Assembly: GCF_022179645.1 (NCBI RefSeq)
Contig: NZ_BPRA01000012.1
Coordinates: 157,488-221,487 of the forward strand
Direction: 5' to 3'
Length of the DNA stretch: 64,000 nt
DNA from: Methylobacterium thuringiense
GTDB taxonomy: Bacteria; Pseudomonadota; Alphaproteobacteria; Rhizobiales; Beijerinckiaceae
Positions within the stretch are counted from its first letter, which is position 1, and each line of letters begins with the position of its first letter. Positions 50,277-59,050 of the stretch are shown piece by piece. The notes beneath the pieces were generated by a model. That model was not told where the DNA came from and did no database searches. It saw nothing but the letters and a program-made list of their open reading frames with translations. Made by a program: the position numbers and the translations under genes.

Positions 50277-51323
50277 TCAGGGATCGTTCGCCGCGCGGTG
50301 GCGGCGCAGGCGTCGTCCCACCTCGTAGATCCCGAGCATGGCGAGCGCCACGACGAACGGGACGAGGTAGTAGCAGACGCGGAACAGCAGGAGCGAGCCG
50401 AGTACCTCGCCGCGGGGCAGGTAGGACAGGGCCAGCATGATCGTGGCCTCGAACACGCCCGCGCCTCCCGGCACGTTGGAGGCGATGCCGAGCATCGCGG
50501 CAAGGACGTAGATCGCCACGAAGGTCGAGAAGCCCAGGGTCATCTCGGAGGGCATCAGAACGTAGAGCACGGCCGCCGCCGCGCAGACGTCGCCGATGCC
50601 GACCAGCATCTGGCTGAACGAGACCGTGGCGCCGGGTAGTTCCAGCCGCCAGTGCTTCACGGTGATGTAGCGGCGCTTGATCGAGACCCAGATCAGGTAC
50701 CCGACGACCGAAAACAGGGCTGCGACGCCGACCCCCTGGTTCACGCGGATGCTGGTGAAGGCAAGGCCCGCGAGTTGGCCCGCCTCCACGATCAGGCTCA
50801 GGCCCAACACCACGCCCATACCGAGCCAGAAGGTGAACCCGGCGATGACGGTGAGCGCCGCGATCTTCGCGGTGGAGAGGCCGCGGCTCGAATAGACCCA
50901 GTAGCGGATCGTGCCGGCAGTCAGCAGCGGAAAGCCGAGGGTGAAGCTCACTGCGTAGCTGGTGAACGAGGCCAGCGACGTGATGCGATAGGGTACCTTC
51001 AGCTTGAGCTGCTTCAGCGCCAGCGCATCGTAGAACGTGAGAAAGAAATAGCTGATTGCGACGAAGCCGAATGCGACGGCGAGCTGCGTCCCGGTTACCG
51101 CCGTCAAGGCCGCGCTGAGCTTGGCCCAGGTGATCTCTTCCGACAGCTTCCAGAGGACGACGGCCGAGGCGACGAGCAGCAGGAGGCTCGCGACCGTGCC
51201 GATCCAGGCATAGCGCTTCCTGAAGAAACCCGTCTTCGCCTCGGCCTTACCAACGGCATCGGCCTGCGATGCATCGACGGCCCCGGTCTCGGCGAGATCC
51301 TTCCGTTTTTCGACGAAATTCAT
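50277..51323 (-). CDS. Multi-pass membrane protein of the UPF0104/MprF flippase-domain family
   Basis: A 348-aa integral membrane protein with about 8 helices, starting after a charged cytoplasmic ~35 residues (TGFFRKRYAWIGTVASLLLL). Motifs ASFTSYAVSFTLGFPLLTAG, IRYWVYSSRGLS and ASNVPGGAGVFEATIMLAL are characteristic of the LPG-synthase transmembrane family, where the domain flips or transports lipids. It lacks the cytoplasmic aminoacyl-transferase domain of MprF, so it is not a lysyl-PG synthase. Substrate unknown. 28 bp upstream of phoR, probably co-transcribed. Confidence 0.9.
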   Translation of the reverse strand: MNFVEKRKDLAETGAVDASQADAVGKAEAKTGFFRKRYAWIGTVASLLLLVASAVVLWKLSEEITWAKLSAALTAVTGTQLAVAFGFVAISYFFLTFYDALALKQLKLKVPYRITSLASFTSYAVSFTLGFPLLTAGTIRYWVYSSRGLSTAKIAALTVIAGFTFWLGMGVVLGLSLIVEAGQLAGLAFTSIRVNQGVGVAALFSVVGYLIWVSIKRRYITVKHWRLELPGATVSFSQMLVGIGDVCAAAAVLYVLMPSEMTLGFSTFVAIYVLAAMLGIASNVPGGAGVFEATIMLALSYLPRGEVLGSLLLFRVCYYLVPFVVALAMLGIYEVGRRLRRHRAANDP

Positions 51324-51500
51324 CTGGAACGGCGTCCGCCTCCGCTGGTCGCTCGCGCTGCGATGAAAACGCAGCTCGTCCCGAGCGATGGCCCGCCCGC
51401 CGCATGTAGGCTGATCACCGGGCAAAGGCCAGCGATGGGCGGGGTGTTCGCGAAGGCGTGCGTGTGGATGGCAGGCGGCAAATCGCGTTCCGCGCGATGG

Positions 51501-52133
51501 TCAGCGCGACGAGCGCAGCACCGCCTGCGCTTCACATAGGCCGGCGAGAATGCGCTCGCGGACGCTCGGCGACGTGCAGACGAAAGTCGGGCTCGGATGC
51601 GGGATCGAGATGATGGGCAGATCGGGACGCAGCCGCTGCAGGGGCTCGCGGGCGGTGCCGGCGATCCGCCCTGCCAACACCACGACGGCGAGATGCGTCA
51701 GAATATCGAGGAGCGGCGCCAGATAGGGCTCGGCCAAATGCTGCTCGGACCGGCGCGGTGCCCGGTTTAGGGCACCTTCGGCGTGGATCACCCACGGAAC
51801 GGTGTTCCAGATCAGCGTGTCGGCCCGCGGAATGTCCGCCTCCCGCAGGAAGCGGAAGAGGTTGGCGGCCGTGCCCGTGGGGTTGTCCCGAGAGACCATG
51901 CCGGTGCGGCCGGTTGCCGGTCCCGGCGTTTCCAGCAGGAGCAGCAGGCGCGCCTGTATGCCTCCGTCGAACGGATCAGGGTCAGGTACGGGCGCATGGC
52001 GCTCGGAAGCGATCCGGCGCGCGAGATCGCGTAGCGGCAGCACATGCGGCGCGTCGGCGCTGGCGCGCCGTAAAGAGAGGGCAGCTGGGTCCGCGAGACT
52101 TCTGGGAGCGTCCGGATCAGATCGCGGCGGCAT
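51501..52133 (-). CDS. Uracil-DNA glycosylase-superfamily protein
   Basis: A 210-aa protein with a UDG-like fold: LLLLETPGPATGRTGMVSRDN (motif A region, normally GExPG with the catalytic Asp/Asn), then NPTGTAANLFRFL, LIWNTVPW, VVVLAGRIAG and the DNA-insertion motif IPHPSPTF. It resembles SMUG/family-4-like uracil-DNA glycosylases of alphaproteobacteria rather than Ung. The start overlaps the deacetylase gene by 17 bp, so it is the last gene of the inositol/YcaO operon transcript. No metal-cluster cysteines are seen. Whether it belongs to the pathway or is a passenger is open. Confidence 0.75.
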   Translation of the reverse strand: MPPRSDPDAPRSLADPAALSLRRASADAPHVLPLRDLARRIASERHAPVPDPDPFDGGIQARLLLLLETPGPATGRTGMVSRDNPTGTAANLFRFLREADIPRADTLIWNTVPWVIHAEGALNRAPRRSEQHLAEPYLAPLLDILTHLAVVVLAGRIAGTAREPLQRLRPDLPIISIPHPSPTFVCTSPSVRERILAGLCEAQAVLRSSR

Positions 52134-52890
52134 TCGGCGGTGTAGCCGTCGGCAGGGTTCCGGCGAGACGAAAGCGCTCGACGGCTCCCTCGGCCCTTAG
52201 CCGCGCAGCAAGGGCGTCGGCGCCCCCGAATTGGAAGCCGATTTGCGTCCCGTAGGCGGCGCAGGCCCTGGCCTTTCGGGCTTCGCATTCGGGATCGAAG
52301 CGGACGTCTCGGAGGGCTAGATCCGAAAAGATCTCGCGCAACGGCTCTTTCGGATCCGCGGTGCGGACCGTGTACGGATAATCGCGCCACCACAGGACCG
52401 GCGCCGGCGGCCGCACCCCGGACCGGCAAGCGCGAAGCGCTCGCACAACCTGCACATGGTCGACATGGCCACCGACGGCCTGCGGCGCGAGGATCAAATC
52501 GGGCCGCATCTGCGCGATCAGCTTCTCGAAAGCGTCGGCGAGATTGTATTCGATCCGGTCGTCCCCGGAGAGACCGGCGAAGAGTTCCGGCGGCGAACCA
52601 TAGCCGCGATGCGGAGCCTCGCGGAATGGCAGGTGGACCGGTCGCTCGATCCCGAGGTGAAGTGCGGCGACGACGTCCTCATCGCGGCGGAGTGCCATGT
52701 AGTCGACGTCGGCCGCCAAGCCCTTATCGAGCTGGCACGCCAACGCGAAGCCCTTCGGCTCGGCGACGGAGGCCGTAAACACGGTCGCCATCACCACGCT
52801 CCAGCCCCCACGCGCCAGATGCGCCAGGGTGCCGCCGGCGGAGAAGACGGCATCGTCGAGATGGGGCGAGACGGCGAGGGCGACGGGCAT
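52117..52890 (-). CDS. LmbE-like N-acetylglucosaminyl deacetylase (PIG-L/MshB family)
   Basis: Zinc-dependent deacetylase of N-acetylglucosamine conjugates. 257 aa: SPHLDDAVFSAGGTLAHL carries the metal-binding HxDD motif, and VGGHVDHVQVVRAL has the HxxH-type second ligand motif. These are the MshB/PIG-L signatures (usually AHPDDE and HxDH). In this operon next to a glycosyltransferase and inositol-phosphate synthase, it would free an amino sugar. ATG 52890, 13 bp after the glycosyltransferase gene. Related families also include N-acetyl-amino-sugar deacetylases with other acceptors. Confidence 0.9.
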   Translation of the reverse strand: MPVALAVSPHLDDAVFSAGGTLAHLARGGWSVVMATVFTASVAEPKGFALACQLDKGLAADVDYMALRRDEDVVAALHLGIERPVHLPFREAPHRGYGSPPELFAGLSGDDRIEYNLADAFEKLIAQMRPDLILAPQAVGGHVDHVQVVRALRACRSGVRPPAPVLWWRDYPYTVRTADPKEPLREIFSDLALRDVRFDPECEARKARACAAYGTQIGFQFGGADALAARLRAEGAVERFRLAGTLPTATPPNAAAI

Positions 52891-52903
52891 CAGAGAACCC
52901 GCA

Positions 52904-54130
52904 TCAGAGCAGATGCGGTTCGGCGCGGAAGCGGCAATCCGGATCATGCGGAAGTGCGTCCGAAAAATCCGCATGCGGCCGTTCGCGGACGACCTTCGCG
53001 TAGACGTCCATGATCTGCCGTCCGACTGCCGTCCAGGAATAGACCCGGCGGCATTCCTCCAGTCCAGCTTGGGCAAGCCGCGCGCGAAGCTCCGCGTCTT
53101 CGATGACGCGGCCGAGGGCCTTCGCCAAGGCCGGCACGTCGCCGGGCATCACCATGAGGCCGTTCTCGTCATCGCGGAGGCAGTCCGAGACGCCGACGGA
53201 ATGGGTGGAAACCACCGCAAGCCCAGCCGCCATCGCTTCCAGGATCGTGTTCGAAAACCCCTCGGCGTAGGTCGGCGACACAAAGACGTCGGCCTTGCGA
53301 TAGAGGTCCGGCACGGTCTCGTAATCGGCGTAGCCGGTGAAGGCGACGTGAGCCGGCGTGAAACCGATTTCCTCCGCGCGTGCTCGGGCGGCGTCCACGT
53401 CGGGCCCGATGCCGGAGATCGTCGCCTCGAACGGCAGGCCGGCCTCCCAGACGCGTTCGAGCGCATCGAGCATGTCGAGCACGCCTTTCCGGCGGTCGAC
53501 GCGGCCGTGATAGAACAGCCGCACCGGGTCCTCGCCCTCGACGGGCTTGCCCGGCGTGAAGCGGGCGGTGTCGACCGCGCCGGGTACGATGGTGAAGCGC
53601 GCGGGATCCGAGCCGAGCCGGTCGCAGACCTCCTTCACGAAGGATTTTCCGCCGATCAGCAGGGCGTTGGCGTGAGCCAGCACTTCGCACATGGCAACGC
53701 GATGAGTCTCGCAGCAGGAGCCGACCCAGTGGCCGTCGCCGCCCTGGATCGAGACCACGTTCGGCACGCCGAGCTTTTTGGAAGCCAGAAGCACGGCCCA
53801 GCCGGTGGGGTAGCCGTATTGCGCGTGCAGGATATCGAAGGGCTTCTTGGCGTGCTCGGCGCAGATGGTCTCGACCATCGTCGCGATGTCCCGCTCGAAG
53901 TCGCCGCTCTCCTGCTCGCCGAGCTGTTCGAGGCCGATCACGTGGACGCCCGGCACGGCGGGCGGCGGACCGCCGCCATAGACGCGGGTGCCGAATTCGT
54001 CGCCACGATATTGCGAGATCATCGTGACATCGTGGCCGGCGCCGACGAGTTCGCGCAGCAGGTTCTGCGCGTAAACGCTCATGCCGGAGATCGCCGGGAA
54101 GTACCGGCGGCTGACGAAACAGATCCTCAT
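52904..54130 (-). CDS. GT4-family glycosyltransferase
   Basis: A retaining GT-B enzyme, 408 aa. N-terminal Rossmann domain starts MRICFVSRRYFPAISGMSVY with the glycine loop and QYGYPTGWAVLLASKKL; the C-terminal domain has FYHGRVDRRKGVLDML and the nucleotide-sugar motif EGFSNTILE (E-x7-E) near residue 303. MshA, which attaches GlcNAc to inositol-3-phosphate in mycothiol, belongs to this family, and the operon also makes inositol-3-phosphate, so that reaction is a reasonable guess. Overlaps the TIM-barrel gene by ATGA. Confidence 0.9.
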   Translation of the reverse strand: MRICFVSRRYFPAISGMSVYAQNLLRELVGAGHDVTMISQYRGDEFGTRVYGGGPPPAVPGVHVIGLEQLGEQESGDFERDIATMVETICAEHAKKPFDILHAQYGYPTGWAVLLASKKLGVPNVVSIQGGDGHWVGSCCETHRVAMCEVLAHANALLIGGKSFVKEVCDRLGSDPARFTIVPGAVDTARFTPGKPVEGEDPVRLFYHGRVDRRKGVLDMLDALERVWEAGLPFEATISGIGPDVDAARARAEEIGFTPAHVAFTGYADYETVPDLYRKADVFVSPTYAEGFSNTILEAMAAGLAVVSTHSVGVSDCLRDDENGLMVMPGDVPALAKALGRVIEDAELRARLAQAGLEECRRVYSWTAVGRQIMDVYAKVVRERPHADFSDALPHDPDCRFRAEPHLL

Positions 54131-55035
54131 GATGCCGCCACCACGCCCGTGGAGATTTGTGGCGCCAGCGCCTCGTGCGCACTCTCGTCCGCTGCCGGCA
54201 GGCCCGGCCCCGGACGGCGGCAGGTGCGCAGGTATTCGAGCGAGCGCGGCACCATCACGTCGGCGCGGTGGCTCTCGCGGGAGAGCTCGACGCAGACGAG
54301 TTTCTGGAAGTCGATCGCTTCGAGGGCGTCCAGCACCGACGGCACGTCCATGTCGCCCTCGCCGAAGGGCAGGTGGATGTGCTCGCGCCGCTTCATGTCC
54401 TCGATGGCGACGGTGCCGAGGCGCTCCGCGAATTCCCGCACGGCCGCGGCCGGATCGCGCTCCTCGGTGACGAGGCAGTGTCCGGTATCGAGCGCGAGCC
54501 TGAGGTTCGGCAGGTCGAGCCCGGAAAAATCGTCTAGCGTCTCGATCAGCATGCCGGGCTCGGGTTCCAGCGCCGCAACCACGCCCTTCTCCTCGGCATA
54601 GGCGGCGACCTCGGTGAGCCCCTCGATCAGCCAGCCATGCGCTGCGGCTCGGTCGACACCCTCCTTCGGCACGCCCGCCCAGAACGACACCGCTTCCGAC
54701 TTCAGCACGTGCGCGATGTCGACGGCCCGCTTCAAGAATCCGATCCGTCGGGCACGGCCCGAGGCGTCGGCCGTCACGAGGGTGGGCTCGTGCTTGGCGC
54801 TCGGGTCGAGCAGGAAGCGGGCGCCGGTCTCGATCACCGAGCCGAGTTCGAGCCGCTGCAGCAGCGTCGCGATGTGGTCGGCCTCGACGATCCAGTTCTC
54901 GGCAAAGGGATCGAGATGATGGATGTCGAGCGTCAGCGCGACGCCGTCATAGCCGGCATCCTTGATCAACCGGATCGCGTCTTCGAGGCGGTGATGGGCG
55001 GTGCCGTTCGTGTTGTAGGCGAAGCGGAGGCTCAT
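54127..55035 (-). CDS. Sugar phosphate isomerase/epimerase-like TIM barrel
   Basis: A 302-aa protein of the xylose-isomerase-like/AP-endonuclease-2 fold. Metal ligands expected in this fold appear in order: Glu in ALEPEPGMLIET, Asp/His in LALDTGHCLV, His in REHIHLPFGEGDMD, Glu in VCVELSRESHRAD. These enzymes isomerise or dehydrate sugars or cyclitols. In this operon it may act on the inositol ring or its ketone form from the Gfo/Idh enzyme. ATG 55035 overlaps the YcaO stop. Confidence 0.85.
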   Translation of the reverse strand: MSLRFAYNTNGTAHHRLEDAIRLIKDAGYDGVALTLDIHHLDPFAENWIVEADHIATLLQRLELGSVIETGARFLLDPSAKHEPTLVTADASGRARRIGFLKRAVDIAHVLKSEAVSFWAGVPKEGVDRAAAHGWLIEGLTEVAAYAEEKGVVAALEPEPGMLIETLDDFSGLDLPNLRLALDTGHCLVTEERDPAAAVREFAERLGTVAIEDMKRREHIHLPFGEGDMDVPSVLDALEAIDFQKLVCVELSRESHRADVMVPRSLEYLRTCRRPGPGLPAADESAHEALAPQISTGVVAAS

Positions 55036-56642
55036 GGGCGCTTCCTCTCGGCCCGCCGGCCCTGCCGCTCGTAGCGGAAGGGGGCGTGGTGGGATTCGGG
55101 CTCGCGGTAGAGCGGATAATGCGAGCCGACGACTTCCTCCGCCAGCGCGGTGTCGAAGAGCGGCTGGCCACCGAAGCGCTCGACCGCCTCGGGCGTCAGG
55201 CGCACCGGCAGCAGCGTGTCGGTCTCCCGGCCGAACTTGATCAGCGGATGCTCGCGTTCGATGAGCTTGCGCGTGTTGCGCTCGCCGATGCGGTAGTAGC
55301 TCATGGTCTCGACTTCGAGGCCCGGCACGATCGCCTTGACGATACCGATGCCGCTCTCGGGCGGGGCGCAATCGACGTAGAGGATGTCGAAGCCGGCCGC
55401 ATCGAGCCGGTCCTTCGCGATCTGGCCGCGTGCATGCCCGTCGGCGGCGGGCGTGGTCGGGAGATCCAGGAACGGCTTCTTCGAACGCTCCGAAAACACC
55501 GTCTCGGAAAACACGCCCTTCAGTTCCTCGCCCGAGAGGTCGATCCAGGCGAGCATGGCCTGCAGGGCGCGGCTCTCCTCGAGGTCGAGACTCGGTAGCG
55601 CTTTCTGGATGAAGGACTCGACATAGCCGGGAGGCGCAACGGTGTCGGCGAGTGCCAGGGGGCCGTGGCCGAACGTCTTGCGCACGCGGGCGGCCTGGAA
55701 TTCCAGCAGCGCCTTGCGAAGCGCCCGCTCGCGGTCCGGATCGCATGCCTCGCCGGCCGCCGAGAGCGCGATCGGGCAGGGGGCGTCGGCCCCGTTCTCG
55801 TCGTAGCCGACCACGTAGATGTTGGTCAGGCCGAACTGGTCCGTGGCGAATTTCGGCAGCGCGCGGATGCCGAGGCCCTTGAGCCGATCGAGCATGGCCT
55901 GCGTCTCGGGGCCGATGCCGGCGAGATCGATCATCACGCCCTGGTCGAGCGCCCGAAAGAGCAGGCCGTTGCCGTCGCGCTGGAGCAGTTCGAGCAGGCC
56001 GTGGCCCAGCGCGAAGGACGTGTCCGGACCGGCGCCGAGGCCGTTGGTGATGAGATTGGTGAAGGGCTTGTAGCCCGCGCTCAGCTCGAAATAGTCGGTG
56101 GCCGCGATGTCGAGCGGCATCCAGACATTTTCACCGGTGCGGGCGCGAACCACCGTCGTCCAGTCGAGCTTGGTCCCGCGACCGACATGCGAGCCGGCCG
56201 GCAGGCAGAGCGTCAGCGGGTCGGCGACGCTGCTTGCGCCGAAGACGCGGACGAGATCATCGTAGGAACAGCCGACCTGCTTTTCGCGCGGCATCACCGC
56301 CAGCGACGGCATCAGGTTCTCGGCGATCTCGGCAACGGCGCCGATCAGCGCCTCGTCGTCGGTCGCGCCGTAGCCGATGCCCGACGGCATCGCGCCGACG
56401 AAGAACGGATCGTCGAGAAACAAGGCAACGAACCAGACCGGGATGCCGGTGCGGTCGAGCGGCGCGAGGTTGAAGCCGACGACCCGGCCCTCGGGCAGGA
56501 TGTCGAGATAGGCCGTCACGGCATCGGGCAGGCGCTCGGGCAGGCCCTCGATCCGGCGCGGGGCGCCGTATCGATAGCGCCGCGGCGCCTTCAGGCTGTC
56601 GTGGCGGGCGCGGTCGTCCTGGTCGATTTCGGTCGTGGTCAT
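55032..56642 (-). CDS. YcaO-domain protein (ATP-dependent amide-activating enzyme)
   Basis: YcaO proteins phosphorylate an amide carbonyl so that a sulphur, nitrogen or oxygen nucleophile can attack. 536 aa: GYGATDDEALIGAVAEIAEN (ATP/Mg site, ExxE-type), NGLGAGPDTSFALGHGLLELL followed by QRD (the family usually has ERD), ALRKALLEFQAARVRKTFGHG (Glu, Gln and Arg of the third motif) and MSYYRIGERNTRKLI. No TfuA, E1-like protein, dehydrogenase or precursor peptide is near, so its substrate is probably not a ribosomal peptide. It starts 146 bp after the Gfo/Idh gene, across a repeat, and overlaps the TIM barrel gene. Confidence 0.85.
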   Translation of the reverse strand: MTTTEIDQDDRARHDSLKAPRRYRYGAPRRIEGLPERLPDAVTAYLDILPEGRVVGFNLAPLDRTGIPVWFVALFLDDPFFVGAMPSGIGYGATDDEALIGAVAEIAENLMPSLAVMPREKQVGCSYDDLVRVFGASSVADPLTLCLPAGSHVGRGTKLDWTTVVRARTGENVWMPLDIAATDYFELSAGYKPFTNLITNGLGAGPDTSFALGHGLLELLQRDGNGLLFRALDQGVMIDLAGIGPETQAMLDRLKGLGIRALPKFATDQFGLTNIYVVGYDENGADAPCPIALSAAGEACDPDRERALRKALLEFQAARVRKTFGHGPLALADTVAPPGYVESFIQKALPSLDLEESRALQAMLAWIDLSGEELKGVFSETVFSERSKKPFLDLPTTPAADGHARGQIAKDRLDAAGFDILYVDCAPPESGIGIVKAIVPGLEVETMSYYRIGERNTRKLIEREHPLIKFGRETDTLLPVRLTPEAVERFGGQPLFDTALAEEVVGSHYPLYREPESHHAPFRYERQGRRAERKRP

Positions 56643-56660
56643 CGGATCCCGGCCAAGCTG

Positions 56661-56774
56661 CCTTCCCTCCCCCTTGTGGGGAGGGATCGAGGGTGGGGGT
56701 GGTGCCGCTTGCCTGCGTCGGAGCCCGGCGGAACCACCCCCACCTCCACCTCCTTCCCACGAGGGGGAGGAGAG
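56661..56774. repeat. Long imperfect inverted repeat inside the operon
   Basis: Left arm 56661-56708 (CCCTCCCCCTTGTGGGGAGG, then GTGGGGGTGGT) and right arm 56728-56774 (ACCACCCCCACCTCC, then CCCACGAGGGGGAGGAG) are near reverse complements over about 47 bp. This is a recognisable dispersed alphaproteobacterial palindrome. It is the only sizeable gap in the operon, between the Gfo/Idh and YcaO genes, and could act as an RNA stability or partial-termination element. Confidence 0.8.
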
Positions 56775-56788
56775 TCCACTCCGTCGTC

Positions 56789-57838
56789 TCACGCCGCCGG
56801 TGCGGCCCGCGGCCGGCCCGGCTCGCGCCCGGCCTCGCCATAGGCCCGCGCCAAGAGACGCATGGTGTGCAGGTCGCGCTCAGCCGAATAAGCCGTCCGC
56901 TCGTCCGGCCGGCGCAGAGCCGAGCCGAAGGCGCGAACCTGCTCCAGGAAGGGCGACGCGTCCGCATCGAAGGCGATGTCTTCGGCCACGCCGGTTGTAC
57001 CGTCGGTGAACGTCAGCCGGCCACCCGGTGTCTGGCCCATGGTGTCGACCGCGGTCAGCATGCCTCGGGTGCCGACCACTTCCAAGCGGCGGCGGGGCAG
57101 CACGTCCGGGCAATTGTAGGCGACGTGGAGGTTGGTCAGCACGCCCGATCCCGTGCGGCCGATCAGGATTGCGCCGTCGTCGACGGCATAATCCTGGGCG
57201 CGGGCCTGGGTCAGCGCGGCGATGTCCTGGATCGATTCCCCAAGCAGGAAATCGCAGAGGTCGAGCCCGTGCGGGGCGAGGTCGATCAACGCGCCGCCGC
57301 CCGCCTTGGCCGGATCGATGCGCCAGTTGTCCTGTCCTTGAAACGACGCCCAGGCCCGGTCGAGCCAACAGGCATAGACGATGCGAACGGTCGTCACCGT
57401 GCCGAGCCGGCCGTCGCGGATCGCGTCGCGCATGGCGCGGTGGGCGGGGTGATGGCGCTGGTCGAAGGCCGTACCGTAGAAGGTGCCGGACCGGGCCACG
57501 GCAGCCGCCATGGCCTCCGCATCGCCGAGCGAGGCCGCCATCGGCTTCTCGCAAAGGATGGCCTTGCCGCTCGCCGCCAGCGCTTCGACGGCGTCGCGGT
57601 GCAGATGGTTCGGCGTCGCGACGTAAACTGCCTCGACCTGGGAGTCGGCGATCAGGCCGGCGATGTCGGCATGCGCCCGCGCACCCTCTACCTCAGCCGC
57701 AGCGCGCGAGGTCGCGCCCGGATCGGCCACGGCCACGAGCCGGTGGCCTGCGGCGCGGATGCCCGGCGCCATGTAGTCGCGGGCGACCCAGCCGTAACCG
57801 ACGATGCCCCAGCCAATCGCATCGGTGCCGGTCATCAC
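56789..57838 (-). CDS. Gfo/Idh/MocA-family dehydrogenase
   Basis: NAD(P)-dependent oxidoreductase, 349 aa. N-terminal Rossmann motif GWGIVGYGWVARDYMAP, nucleotide region YVATPNHLHRDAVEALAASG, the signature ILCEKPM, and the C-terminal substrate barrel with GGGALIDLAPHGLDLCDFLLG (catalytic Asp/His). The family includes inositol 2-dehydrogenase, so oxidation of the inositol ring or an aminosugar is plausible. The stop is followed by the palindromic repeat before ycaO; the start overlaps the methyltransferase stop (ATGA). Confidence 0.92.
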   Translation of the reverse strand: MMTGTDAIGWGIVGYGWVARDYMAPGIRAAGHRLVAVADPGATSRAAAEVEGARAHADIAGLIADSQVEAVYVATPNHLHRDAVEALAASGKAILCEKPMAASLGDAEAMAAAVARSGTFYGTAFDQRHHPAHRAMRDAIRDGRLGTVTTVRIVYACWLDRAWASFQGQDNWRIDPAKAGGGALIDLAPHGLDLCDFLLGESIQDIAALTQARAQDYAVDDGAILIGRTGSGVLTNLHVAYNCPDVLPRRRLEVVGTRGMLTAVDTMGQTPGGRLTFTDGTTGVAEDIAFDADASPFLEQVRAFGSALRRPDERTAYSAERDLHTMRLLARAYGEAGREPGRPRAAPAA

Positions 57839-59019
57839 CAGCGCTCCGGCAGATCGACGTATTCGCGGCGGCGGACCCGTTCGGCGACGGCCGTCTGCGA
57901 GCCACCTTCCCAGTCGAGGGTCTTGGGTCCGTCGGAGTGGAGTGGATAGGTCACGCGTCCGGCATATTCCGCGGCGTAGCGCTCGGATGGCCAGCGGATC
58001 ACGTAGGCGCCGCTGAGATCGACCTTGTAAAGCGGGTTGAGCCGCAGCGCCGTGCCGGCGACCGGTAGCGTGATGCCGTCGACCACCGAACGCGGGGCGG
58101 GTCGCATACCCGGACCGGCGACGAGCGAGAAGGCTTCACAGGCCTGCAATTCGTGCGGGTCGCGCGGGGTCGGCGCACGCGCCTCGACGAGCGCCCGGGT
58201 CAGCTCGGCATCGTCATAGACGAGACCGTCGGGAAACAGCTCCTCGATGTCGGCGGCCGAGACCGCCTTGCCGGCGGAGAAGCCGGGGCAGCCGCTGTTG
58301 TGGATGTGGCTGACCGCGAGCCAACCGTCTTCACCGGCCGTCTTGCGCAGGCAGGCGAGGATTCCCGGCTTGTCGTCGAGGAAATAGAAGGCGTCGTTGC
58401 AGAGCACGAGGTCCACCGGCGCGTCGGCGATCGGCCAATGCGGCGAGGAGGCGTCGAAGCAGACAAGCTGCGCACCCTTGTCGACCACCCAGTTGCGGGC
58501 GACCCAGAGCTTGGCGAAGACCACATCGGCGCCGGCGACCTTCACGCCGCGTGCCTGCATCTCCCGCAGGTAATGGCCGATGCCGCAGGCGAGCTCGAAG
58601 GCACAGGCCGGCTCGTTCCAATGCGCTTCGAGCAGCGTCAGCCCGGCGAGATAGGTCGGGTCGCTCCAGCGATTGACGAAGTAATCACCGACCCGGCCCC
58701 AACCAAGACCATCGACGGCCTCGCGGAGCGTCGCAGTCCTACGGTTGGCTACGAGCGCTTGGAGGGACGCCGGGTCGGCCGGAGGGCCGTTCCACCAATC
58801 ATCCTGATCCGCGAGCAAGCCCGCAAGCGCGGCGTCCATGTCGCCGGCATCGATCAGGGCCAGGGTCGCGGCGATCAACTCGGCGCGGTTGGTGCGCAGA
58901 TAGGGGATGCCGTCGAGCACGGGCCAGCGGGCACCGGTCGCCACGTCGCGCAGGACATGCGCGCCGTCGAGCTCCAGCGAATTGCCGGTATCGGGCGAGA
59001 GGAGGTCGAAGGGGATCAT
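57835..59019 (-). CDS. SAM-dependent methyltransferase with N-terminal Trm112-like module
   Basis: A 394-aa protein. Residues 1-45 (FDLLSPDTGNSLELDGAHVLRD, then WPVLDGIPYLRTN) look like a Trm112-type module without zinc cysteines. The methyltransferase core has CAFELACGIGHYLREM (SAM glycine loop), VAGADVVFAKLWVARNWV and DLVLCNDAFYFLDDKPG. The C-terminal ~120 residues (TALRLNPLYKVDL) are a family-specific extension. Likely methylates the cluster product. 31 bp after the HD-like gene. Confidence 0.85.
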   Translation of the reverse strand: MIPFDLLSPDTGNSLELDGAHVLRDVATGARWPVLDGIPYLRTNRAELIAATLALIDAGDMDAALAGLLADQDDWWNGPPADPASLQALVANRRTATLREAVDGLGWGRVGDYFVNRWSDPTYLAGLTLLEAHWNEPACAFELACGIGHYLREMQARGVKVAGADVVFAKLWVARNWVVDKGAQLVCFDASSPHWPIADAPVDLVLCNDAFYFLDDKPGILACLRKTAGEDGWLAVSHIHNSGCPGFSAGKAVSAADIEELFPDGLVYDDAELTRALVEARAPTPRDPHELQACEAFSLVAGPGMRPAPRSVVDGITLPVAGTALRLNPLYKVDLSGAYVIRWPSERYAAEYAGRVTYPLHSDGPKTLDWEGGSQTAVAERVRRREYVDLPERW

Positions 59020-59050
59020 GGCCCGAGAATAGGGCGGGGGATGCCGGTTT

